Source: a virus. From it: a stretch of 25,224 nucleotides of DNA. The notes under the pieces are model-generated. The model was not told the DNA's origin. It saw only the letters and a list, made by a program, of their open reading frames with translations, and ran no database searches. Made by a program: the position numbers and the translations under genes. Below, piece after piece: positions 1 through 6,694 of the stretch. Positions within the stretch are counted from its first letter, which is position 1. Each line of letters begins with the position of its first letter. The stretch lies in the IMG/VR virus record IMGVR_UViG_3300005340_000075, positions 1 to 25,224 of that record. One strand, given 5' to 3'.

Positions 1-232
1 CGCCGTTGTGCAGCCAGGTATTAAAATTGCCGTTGCTTTCGCGCATATGCAGACAGCCGACGCAGAACCAAGGCATCCCGGTCATTTTCTCGACGGTTTG
101 ATATCGCGCCTTATTCGCTGGCGAGCAGACTTTGCCAGCCTGCTTGTTCGTCTCGGTAAGCTTCGTGACGATCATCTTATCCCAGAGCGCTTTGTATTCT
201 GGTTGCAGCGTCGAATAGGAATATTGCGCCAT
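1..232 (-). CDS. Lysozyme-like murein hydrolase, partial (C-terminus outside window)
   Basis: The reading frame starts at the ATG at 232 and stays open to the window edge, giving 77 residues of an incomplete protein. The visible part has a helical N-terminal segment and then, around residues 53-77, the pattern MPWFCVGCLHMRESNGNFN followed by WLHNG. A Glu at about residue 65 within a His/Glu/Asn/Phe context, followed by a LHNG motif, resembles phage lysozyme-like proteins in which this Glu is the likely catalytic acid; that assignment is from memory of the family. The start follows the stop of the small membrane protein upstream by one base (TGA C ATG) and has a G-rich stretch just before it. 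A membrane protein followed by a cell-wall hydrolase fits a lysis module. No signal peptide is seen, so release would need a holin. Function is moderately supported because the rest of the domain is missing. Confidence 0.6.
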   Translation of the reverse strand, partial: MAQYSYSTLQPEYKALWDKMIVTKLTETNKQAGKVCSPANKARYQTVEKMTGMPWFCVGCLHMRESNGNFNTWLHNG

Positions 233-233
233 G

Positions 234-497
234 TCAGCCCCCGAGCAGTTTCTTGACGGGTGCGAAAGAAATCATTCCGCCCCACCAGAAATGACAACTG
301 AGAAATCCGAGAACGAAACCAAGCACGCCGACGAAGATTACAATGATGGCTGGATGGTCCACTGTTATCTCCCATACGAAGCGCGAGAATGTCGGAACGT
401 GATGCTTAAGCGCGTAAGCTTCCAGCGCCGCGAAACTTAAGATGATCGCCAAGATGATGCTGATCACCCAAAGCGGCCAGACGAGATACATATTCAT
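234..497 (-). CDS. Small two-span membrane protein, holin candidate
   Basis: An 87-residue protein with two strongly hydrophobic segments, about residues 5-30 (LVWPLWVISIILAIILSF and onwards) and about 50-72 (IIVIFVGVLGFVLGFLSCHF), joined by a short polar loop, with a short tail ending KKLLGG. Such size and topology fit small phage holins, and the next gene is lysozyme-like, but no holin family signature is recognised, so the function is inferred from context. The start ATG at 497 is preceded by AGGGGG at about 5 bases, a good ribosome binding site. It lies 9 bases after the end of the fibre-type gene upstream. It could also be an accessory membrane protein unrelated to lysis. Confidence 0.7.
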   Translation of the reverse strand: MNMYLVWPLWVISIILAIILSFAALEAYALKHHVPTFSRFVWEITVDHPAIIVIFVGVLGFVLGFLSCHFWWGGMISFAPVKKLLGG

Positions 498-506
498 TGC
501 TGCCCC

Positions 507-1436
507 CTATGAACTTGTTAACCCGTAAAGCGCCGATGTGGCAGACGCGATGTTGCCCGTCTCAAACTGGAATCGAAGCGCAGTAATTGCCGACTGGACA
601 TTATAGGTGCCGTTAAAGACCGACCAACCGGGCACACCAGAGGCGCACCGATAGCTCGCTTGACCGTAAAGACTGAAAAATTGGTTCATATCCGGATCGT
701 GGAAATTGATCGTCGCGCTGAACGTTTCGCCAGATGCGTTGCCGACATCGGCGGTGCCGGATTGTCTTGTCATCGCGATTTTAGAATCGCTGGTGCTGGC
801 AACATCGGCGGCAACGTTCGAAGCGACCGCGTGCGAATACCAATAATAGTTTGCGGTTTGATAGGTAGGCCCAGCGCCAGTGCCGATGCGCAACCAAGCT
901 TCGACATCGTCGGTGACGGGCGCAGCGCTATTGATCTTCCAGATATAGGAATCATAGGTGCTGTCGAGCACGACGCCGGAAACGCCGTGTACAAAATCAA
1001 TCGATGCGACAGCAGCCACGCTCTGAAAGCGCAGAAGCTTTGCGCCGTATGGAACGACAGCGGCGGGCGCATAGCCAACGACGACAAGCTTTGCTAACCC
1101 GCCATCATAGTGCAGCAGAACGTGGCTGTTGATGCGCAGTGCACCAGCCGTCAGCGCAACACCTTCGGCGTCGACAACCGCCGTCCCATTAAAGGTCACA
1201 GCACCAGTATTCGTCGCAACCGGCGTCAATATGAAATTCATCCCATCGAGGAAGCCAGATATCAGCGGGGGCGTGATCGTTCCGGTAATCGTATTGGTGC
1301 CAGAGACGCCGCTAATCGTAATGACGGATGCAGTATTCCAAAGCGCAAGGATTTCCTCGGCGACCTGATCGAGATAATCGTTTCCAGTACGCGGCCCAGG
1401 CGTGGCGCTGCCATCGGTTAGGCGATCAACAGTCAT
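507..1436 (-). CDS. Phage tail appendage / fibre-type protein
   Basis: A 309-residue protein lying after the tail tip gene. The N-terminal third has the alternating Gly/Thr/Ile/Val pattern of a beta-rich structural protein (for example TNTITGTITPPLISGFLDG and a stretch around VTFNGTAVVDAEG), typical of phage fibre or fibre-attachment domains. The C-terminal part (about 150-309) is rich in Ser, Tyr and Trp and resembles a beta-sandwich, with no enzyme motif visible. The ATG at 1436 overlaps the TAA of the small coiled-coil gene by one base (TAATG). It probably forms part of the adhesion apparatus at the tail end, but neither its family nor its receptor is recognised. A short N-terminal segment, residues 1-35, is predicted helical and could trimerise or dock to the tail tip. 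Confidence 0.75.
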   Translation of the reverse strand: MTVDRLTDGSATPGPRTGNDYLDQVAEEILALWNTASVITISGVSGTNTITGTITPPLISGFLDGMNFILTPVATNTGAVTFNGTAVVDAEGVALTAGALRINSHVLLHYDGGLAKLVVVGYAPAAVVPYGAKLLRFQSVAAVASIDFVHGVSGVVLDSTYDSYIWKINSAAPVTDDVEAWLRIGTGAGPTYQTANYYWYSHAVASNVAADVASTSDSKIAMTRQSGTADVGNASGETFSATINFHDPDMNQFFSLYGQASYRCASGVPGWSVFNGTYNVQSAITALRFQFETGNIASATSALYGLTSS

Positions 1437-1582
1437 TATTTTTTCTCCGGCGCTTTAGTCGTTGCGTCTTTCAATTGTTCTTCCAGTTCCGCGATCCTCG
1501 CGTTTGCCTGTTCAAGCTGATCTTGCAGACCAGCAATTGTTAAAAGCTGCGCGCCTAGCATTGCTTCGATTTTCTTTTGCAT
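1436..1582 (-). CDS. Small coiled-coil protein (48 aa)
   Basis: A 48-residue gene with ATG at 1582 and TAA at 1438-1436. It lies two bases after the stop of the larger fibre-type gene (TAA CG ATG), and its own stop overlaps the next ATG as TAATG, so the junctions on both sides are what a real coupled gene would show. The protein runs MQKKIEAMLGAQLLTI, then a heptad-like stretch LQDQLEQANARIAELEEQL (about residues 18-36), then a Lys-rich tail. The heptads predict one helix able to form a coiled coil. Similar tiny coiled-coil proteins sit among fibre genes of other phages; a role in trimerising or assembling fibres is only inference. Confidence 0.75.
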   Translation of the reverse strand: MQKKIEAMLGAQLLTIAGLQDQLEQANARIAELEEQLKDATTKAPEKK

Positions 1583-1584
1583 CG

Positions 1585-2559
1585 TTATGCTGCCGTTGTC
1601 AGTGCTGTCCAAGTTGTCCCGCCGTCCGTGTTGATATAGGCGCGGTCGTTCGTCGTCGTGCCGTTCGATTTCAGATACAGCGATCCTTTCGCCGCGCTCA
1701 GCGTCGGATTGCCAGAGCCGAAATAGACTCCAAAATTTGCTGTAGATGTCGCTTTGTAGCCAACACGGTTATCCCCACCTGCTGGAATAGCCGTGCCATT
1801 ATATGCTATTGGACTGATCGCGACGCGAAAGCGCTCAGCGAAAGCGCCCGATTGAATTGTCTCAAATACCCAAGCGCCGCTTTCCGACGACGCGGTATTC
1901 ACCGCTAGATCGACCGCCATCTTTGCGAACGTTACTGTTGCGGGCGTCGAGTTGCGGCCTTGAACGAAAACACCGCCGAGACGGTCGTTGACGGCCACCG
2001 AGCCAGAATTATGAAACAGATTGATAATCGCGCCTTGCGCGCCACTATCGTTCTGCTGTAGCGACAGCATGTTTGTCGTATTGCTGACGGCGAATGTTAT
2101 GCCGCCTGTCGCATGGGTGATGGTAAAATCGCTATTCGCGAAATTGATGACGCCGCCAGAAGCGAGAGACAAATCCGACCAGCTTAGCGACCCTGTTCCT
2201 AGCGGAGCGCCATCATTGATAGCCGGGTTAAGTCCGCCCGCTCCGACAAACTGCAAGCTGCCTTCGCCGGCCGCCGTTGGCGATCCAGACGCGCCGCCAG
2301 TCGCGACGAGCGCGGAATCATAATCGAGCGCTGTCGCCCCCGAATGGAAATGGATAGCTGGGTTGCTTGCATTGCCGTCGATCCGCCCGAGCTCCAGCTT
2401 AACGTCGCCAGAGCCTTTGATCTCGACAGAGGTTAGCGCCGTCAGAAGATTGCCGACTTGGTAGCGGCGATCCGATCCAGCGCCTCCGCCCGTCGCATAA
2501 CCGGCGAGGAAGTCCGTAGCGGACGGGCCGGTGCTTTCGGTAAAGTCGCCAAAGTTCAT
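1585..2559 (-). CDS. Phage tail fibre / appendage protein
   Basis: A 324-residue protein starting at the ATG at 2559, which overlaps the stop of the tail tip gene (ATGA). Composition is Gly/Ala/Ser/Thr/Asn-rich with little charge, as expected for beta-structured phage fibres. The N-terminal part (MNFGDFTESTGPSATDFLAGY) resembles a segment that docks to the tail. The middle has repeated beta-strand-like stretches such as GGVINFANSDFTITHATGGI. The C-terminus, with a Tyr-Leu-Lys-Ser-Asn-Gly stretch followed by DRAYINTDGGTTWTALTTA, resembles a C-terminal module found in many phage appendage proteins. No depolymerase or peptidase motif is visible. Its place between tail tip and other fibre genes supports a role in host contact; the receptor is unknown. 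Confidence 0.8.
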   Translation of the reverse strand: MNFGDFTESTGPSATDFLAGYATGGGAGSDRRYQVGNLLTALTSVEIKGSGDVKLELGRIDGNASNPAIHFHSGATALDYDSALVATGGASGSPTAAGEGSLQFVGAGGLNPAINDGAPLGTGSLSWSDLSLASGGVINFANSDFTITHATGGITFAVSNTTNMLSLQQNDSGAQGAIINLFHNSGSVAVNDRLGGVFVQGRNSTPATVTFAKMAVDLAVNTASSESGAWVFETIQSGAFAERFRVAISPIAYNGTAIPAGGDNRVGYKATSTANFGVYFGSGNPTLSAAKGSLYLKSNGTTTNDRAYINTDGGTTWTALTTAA

Positions 2560-5408
2560 GACATAAACTCCAAAGTATCAGCGCCGCCTTCCATCGTATT
2601 AAGCTGCGTCAGATCATCCATCGCCTGCAGCAAGGGCGCGCCCGCGAATCGCACCAGTGATGGTGCTTCATCTACCAGCGCCATTGAAGCCTGAAAGTCC
2701 TTTGAGGGCGAAATAGATTGCACAAGCATCCGTCGATAGACGGTCGACATATCGCCAGCGACGACGAGACAGCCGTATTTGCGGTCGTTATCGGCAAAGC
2801 CTTGGATCGTGGAGACATCAGTAAATGGCGTGGAGAACGTCAGAACGTTAGTCGAGCCAGTCACATTCGAAAGCTGATGGATCGAAATCGTCCCATCGGT
2901 TCTGCGGATCGCCACCCCGGTTTTGATTCCTACGGCATGCATATCGGCAATCGCGTGCATGTCCGTGATCGCGTGCATGTCCAGTTCATTTGTGCAATCG
3001 ATCTCGGCGTCAAGCGTGATGCCGGTAATTTGCACCGGGCTACCGCCGCTTAATTGCTTGCTGGCGATGTAGCCATCACCGGAACGGCTCGTCAGAATAT
3101 CGTGCTCAAGAGCGACCAGTGATCCTCGTCGGCAGACAATCGATTCAATATCAACGTCCATGTAATAGAACGTCGAGCGCAAAGCAGCCTGATCGAGATC
3201 GAACAACGCACGCGCTTCGACCTTATCGACATCAATTATTCCGTCGTAGGCGACGCTTTCCAAAAGCGTCAGATCAGTATTGGTTAGATCGCGCTGATAA
3301 ACTGTCGTCTGCGCCTGATCGTCGTCGAGACTTTCATCCCGATAGGTAACGTTGAAGCCAGCGGGCAGACGCGCAAACGCTTTTTCATAATGCAGGTTCG
3401 CGCTATTGCGCCGCGAGAATACCTGAACCGGCGCATCTGCCGTTCTATCATTATCGACAACGATGCTATAGATATCCGATTGATACGGGCGCGCATATGC
3501 ACATGACGCCAGCAAGTTAAGAACGTCCTGCGTGCGCGTATCGTTGATGATCGCGTCGCATGTCCAATTGTTATCGCGACAGAGCACTCGCCAAGCCACC
3601 AGCGCATCGTCGTCGCGCAGATCGTCAGGCAGCGGGTCGAGGTTCTGGCTGCCGCTCAACACGTCACGATAATGCGGAGCCGGATTGGATGAGGTCGTCC
3701 AAGCAGTCCAATCGGACCCGTCCCAATCTTGCACATAGCCAGATGCCTTGATGGACAATTGCCTGACAGATCGGTTTAGCGCCGTCAGTGCGACTAGCGC
3801 GACCTCTCCGGAACGGGTTAACGGCGGCTCATTCCAGATCGACACCACGCGCGTTAACAACACGCGGTCGGAGAAGTTGGAATGGTTCTGGAATATTTTA
3901 AATCCACCGGAACTGAAATACCAGAAAGGATCAATGGCACCAACAAAACCGCTGTAGCCCATATTGCTGATCGAGAACGATGAACTTACCAGCGTGGTGC
4001 CGCGCTTGATTTGAATCTCATAAATGCCTTTCGGAAAAGTATTTTCGTCGAGATAAACTTCGCATCGGTTGTCAAACAAGTTAATATTTCTCAGGCGCGT
4101 CGTCGCAGTATTTCCGTTGATCAGGTAAGCCACGCCGGCCCCATCATCAAAATACGAGTCGGCAGTCCATTGCCGTTCCGGAGGCGTAGCCGGCGTCTGT
4201 GCAGAAGCGCCAGTATTTAATCGCGCGGCCCAAAATCCAGCGCTCGACGAGGCTGGTGGGTCCTGCAGGAGTTCTGCTGCCTGCCATTTTAATAGGATTG
4301 CCACCCGGCGCTGGTTCGTGGCGTTAAACTCGTAATACAATTCCGGAAGGTTTATCCACGCTGTATCGCCGCGCATGCGAAAACGAATGCGCAATGGCAC
4401 CGATGCATATGTATTGCTGCCGGGATAGATGCCACCCGGGAAAAGCAGATGCAGCCATATTTCGTCGGGCGAACTGCGCGACGCTACGCCATGCCAAACC
4501 GGCAAATCTGTTTCCGGCAAGCTTTGGTGGCTAAGCAATTGCCCATCGCCCTGCACCGAAGTGTCTGATAATTCGAGACTAGGGGTTATCGTTCTGCCCT
4601 GCCGCGTTATCAACGATTGCTGCGTATCGCTGGGCCAGCCTTCGCGCGTTTCAAATTCGATATCTTCCGCCTCGACGAGCGGACCGCCATCGATCCGGAT
4701 ATCCTCAAGCTTGTGCGGGCCATTGAGGATATAGAGCGCTTCGACAACTTCGTCCTGATCGACAAGCTCCACGACCGGCTCGCACGCGAGCGGTGGAAAG
4801 ACCTTTCTCGTTCCTATAACGCGGGGAATTGACCCGCCCCTATCGAGAATGTTTCCGCTCGCTGCCGCTGCCTCCGCCTGCTCGGCATTGGTGCCGCCAG
4901 CGTCTACCCCTGCAGCCGATATGGGAGGTCCGCTCAACGCAGAGATGGCCAGCGCCCCGCCAATGGCGACAGCGCCAGCAAGTAATTGAGCGGAAGTCGA
5001 ACCGGCAGCAAGATATGAACCGGCCAGCGCCAACCCTTCAGGACCGAAAGCGCCCGCCGTTATAGCTGTCGTAACAACGATAAGAGCGAGCGCGGCGACC
5101 AACTGGAAAGTTTGCTTGCCGCCACCACCGCCCCCGCCACCGGGGTTTTGCAGCGCAAGATGCATCGTAACAGCGATGGGAAGCTCCGCGCGTGTAGCCT
5201 TGGGCCGAACCAGCGCCCACATTTCGCGCGGTACGATCTCGTTGTTAATGCAGACATAGCCGTCCTTGTGAAAATTTGGCGGCAGAACCGGGCATGACGC
5301 GACGATATCGAGAACGCTCGACCCGGGCGGACGATGTTCGATCCAGCATTTGCCGCTGAAATCGAACGGCGCTCGATAAGCGACCGGGACAATGGGCTCA
5401 TGCTGCAT
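2556..5408 (-). CDS. TipJ-family tail tip / host-specificity protein
   Basis: A 950-residue protein placed directly after the NlpC/P60 gene, the usual place of the lambda gpJ-like central tip protein. Features in order: an N-terminal domain (1-85), a run of eight glycines (90-97), a hydrophobic Ala/Gly-rich segment of about 60 residues (101-160, for example FQLVAALALIVVTTAITAG), a hub region, a segment around 610-700 that resembles the phage-tail_3 domain of TipJ proteins (NNWTCDAIINDTRTQDVLN), and a C-terminal portion carrying three tandem DMHAI-type hexapeptides (about 808-825). The hydrophobic segment after the Gly linker is typical of TipJ proteins and may help membrane contact or DNA passage. 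The ATG at 5408 overlaps the upstream stop by 11 bases. In gpJ-like proteins the C-terminus binds the receptor; that is family knowledge, not shown here. Confidence 0.88.
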   Translation of the reverse strand: MQHEPIVPVAYRAPFDFSGKCWIEHRPPGSSVLDIVASCPVLPPNFHKDGYVCINNEIVPREMWALVRPKATRAELPIAVTMHLALQNPGGGGGGGGKQTFQLVAALALIVVTTAITAGAFGPEGLALAGSYLAAGSTSAQLLAGAVAIGGALAISALSGPPISAAGVDAGGTNAEQAEAAAASGNILDRGGSIPRVIGTRKVFPPLACEPVVELVDQDEVVEALYILNGPHKLEDIRIDGGPLVEAEDIEFETREGWPSDTQQSLITRQGRTITPSLELSDTSVQGDGQLLSHQSLPETDLPVWHGVASRSSPDEIWLHLLFPGGIYPGSNTYASVPLRIRFRMRGDTAWINLPELYYEFNATNQRRVAILLKWQAAELLQDPPASSSAGFWAARLNTGASAQTPATPPERQWTADSYFDDGAGVAYLINGNTATTRLRNINLFDNRCEVYLDENTFPKGIYEIQIKRGTTLVSSSFSISNMGYSGFVGAIDPFWYFSSGGFKIFQNHSNFSDRVLLTRVVSIWNEPPLTRSGEVALVALTALNRSVRQLSIKASGYVQDWDGSDWTAWTTSSNPAPHYRDVLSGSQNLDPLPDDLRDDDALVAWRVLCRDNNWTCDAIINDTRTQDVLNLLASCAYARPYQSDIYSIVVDNDRTADAPVQVFSRRNSANLHYEKAFARLPAGFNVTYRDESLDDDQAQTTVYQRDLTNTDLTLLESVAYDGIIDVDKVEARALFDLDQAALRSTFYYMDVDIESIVCRRGSLVALEHDILTSRSGDGYIASKQLSGGSPVQITGITLDAEIDCTNELDMHAITDMHAIADMHAVGIKTGVAIRRTDGTISIHQLSNVTGSTNVLTFSTPFTDVSTIQGFADNDRKYGCLVVAGDMSTVYRRMLVQSISPSKDFQASMALVDEAPSLVRFAGAPLLQAMDDLTQLNTMEGGADTLEFMS
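2932..2985 (-). repeat. Three tandem 18-bp units encoding DMHAI-type hexapeptides
   Basis: Within the tail tip gene, three consecutive 18-base units encode DMHAIT, DMHAIA and DMHAVG. The two units at 2950-2967 and 2968-2985 are nearly identical; the third (2932-2949) is diverged. All stay in frame. This looks like recent local duplication in the part of the protein likely to lie near the receptor. Confidence 0.8.
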
Positions 5409-5820
5409 CGCTGATTAAATCCCGGTGGCGATAGAATCGCGGATTGCGGAAAATAATACTCTCGTGTTTGACCGGCACCATGACCGCGCTGATCTTTTCC
5501 TCAATATGCAAAAGATGATCCGGCCCGCACATAATGCCGACATGGATGGGTGAATGGCGTCGGTGCATAACGACGACATCGAACGCTCTGCGCCACTCTG
5601 GCAGAACAAGCACCCAAGGATCGATGCTGCTTTCCTTCGCGATCAGCCCCGCTACTTTTTGCAGATCGAGCGCCGATGTTTCCCCGTAGGTGGGAAGCTC
5701 GACGCCCTTTTCCTCACGCATGACCAGTTGCACAAGCCCCCAGCAATCGACGCCGGAAAAATCGCGTCCGTGATCCTTGAATGGGAGGCCGACATAGCGC
5801 GCGGCCCATGCAACCGTCAT
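5398..5820 (-). CDS. NlpC/P60-family tail hydrolase
   Basis: A 140-residue protein, counted from the ATG at 5820, which overlaps the DUF1833 stop as ATGA; ATGs at 5838 and 5868 are alternatives in the same frame. It is a papain-like NlpC/P60 cysteine peptidase: the catalytic Cys is Cys26 in GVDCWGLVQLV, the His is His93 in SPIHVGIMC, and the third residue is probably one of the His in DHLLHIE (102-105). Family members cleave peptidoglycan peptide stems, and in siphophages and gene transfer agents this protein sits at the tail tip and opens the cell wall locally for DNA entry. The gene lies directly between the DUF1833 and TipJ-type genes, its standard place. Its length equals the family's usual 140-150 residues. 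Confidence 0.92.
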   Translation of the reverse strand: MTVAWAARYVGLPFKDHGRDFSGVDCWGLVQLVMREEKGVELPTYGETSALDLQKVAGLIAKESSIDPWVLVLPEWRRAFDVVVMHRRHSPIHVGIMCGPDHLLHIEEKISAVMVPVKHESIIFRNPRFYRHRDLISDAA

Positions 5821-6338
5821 CGGAATAATCCCGGGCATAGAGATTGCGTTGCCCGCTTCCCGGGCCATACACGTTGCAGATAATCCCAGCCGACGATGTC
5901 ACCGCTGACCGTCATGTAATCGACTTTGACGTTGATCAGAAATGCCCGAGAGAAAGAATAGACGACAGTGGTCGGCGGCGACCCACCCGAAAGCTCGACG
6001 CGCGGATCGACAGCCGTATTAAAATCCGCAGACGACAAGACCTCTAGCTTCAACCTGGGTGGCGCAACGAGGCCGCGGATCGTTTCGCCGATGCGCGAAT
6101 CGATATTCTGGATCGCCAGTTGCGCTTTGGGCGGGCCTTCGTCGTCGGACAAAATCTGGATATCGAACGGGAAGCCGATAAAAGTGAACCCTCCGTAAAT
6201 ATAATCCTTGGTATCCCAGACGACGCGGATTGGATCGGAGAGCTTGTTATGCGTGATCGTGAGAAAGCAGATATCCGCTTCGCCGGAAAATTGCGCTTCG
6301 ATCTCCTTGCGAAATGAAAGCTGGATATCACGGGGCAT
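5817..6338 (-). CDS. DUF1833 phage tail protein
   Basis: A 173-residue protein starting MPRDIQLSFRKEIEAQ at the ATG at 6338, which overlaps the upstream TAA (TAATG). An upstream start at 6422 is possible in the same frame but would extend into the preceding gene with unlikely protein sequence. The protein matches DUF1833 tail proteins by its opening, the segment FLTITHNKLSDPIRVVWDT (about 24-42), FTFIGFPFDIQIL and the C-terminal beta-rich region with VDYMTVSGDIVGWDYLQ. DUF1833 proteins sit between tape measure and NlpC/P60 genes and are thought to form part of the distal tail, analogous to gene transfer agent proteins in the same order. No enzymatic motif is visible. Confidence 0.88.
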   Translation of the reverse strand: MPRDIQLSFRKEIEAQFSGEADICFLTITHNKLSDPIRVVWDTKDYIYGGFTFIGFPFDIQILSDDEGPPKAQLAIQNIDSRIGETIRGLVAPPRLKLEVLSSADFNTAVDPRVELSGGSPPTTVVYSFSRAFLINVKVDYMTVSGDIVGWDYLQRVWPGKRATQSLCPGLFR

Positions 6339-6694
6339 TACGGCAACCGCACAAGCTGGAAGCTCACCGAATGAAAGCCGGGAGACGTGCGTGTGATGCG
6401 AGGATCGCTGGCAAACATCCAACTATAATTTGTCTTGGTGACAGGATGGTTCATCGTAAACGGCAGCGAGCCGTCTTTTAGCGTCGTTTCATGAAACGTC
6501 TTGAACGACGCAAGCTGCGCGGTGGAGAACCGCCACGTTGTATCCGTTACCCAGCCTTTGGCCGTCGAGCGCCGTCGATACTTTGGCGGACCGACCTCCG
6601 GCGAAAACTTCGCGACATTTGGTTGCGGCGTTTCTTCAAAGCCGTTGAGGATCGGGCATTGCGGAATCGTGGAAGGCCAAGCTGCTGTTGTCAT
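6338..6694 (-). CDS. Distal-tail-type phage protein (WPSTIPQ family)
   Basis: A 118-residue protein whose ATG at 6694 overlaps the tape measure stop (ATGA). It begins MTTAAWPSTIPQCPILNGFEE, and a WPxxxPQ opening followed by a PKYRRRSTAKGW segment and a beta-rich end (FHSVSFQLVRLP) is typical of a small family found right after tape measure genes in alphaproteobacterial siphophages. The family is usually annotated only as phage tail protein; by position it would be a distal-tail component joining tube and tip. No catalytic residues are evident. Its length agrees with the family. The gene is followed by DUF1833 with a one-base TAATG overlap. Confidence 0.8.
   Translation of the reverse strand: MTTAAWPSTIPQCPILNGFEETPQPNVAKFSPEVGPPKYRRRSTAKGWVTDTTWRFSTAQLASFKTFHETTLKDGSLPFTMNHPVTKTNYSWMFASDPRITRTSPGFHSVSFQLVRLP

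Noticed and set aside
8-256. 82-residue ORF on the plus strand
   Set aside because: It is antisense to the lysozyme-like gene, lacks any motif, and no other feature supports plus-strand genes.
5118-5141. Gly-codon run as possible simple-sequence phase-variation tract
   Set aside because: The codons vary (GGT, GGC, GGG and others) and the tract is not a pure repeat, so slippage leading to on/off switching is not convincing.
5821-5868. Longer starts for the NlpC/P60 gene at 5838 and 5868
   Set aside because: They are possible but overlap the DUF1833 gene more; the ATG at 5820 overlaps its stop as ATGA and the catalytic domain begins just after it.
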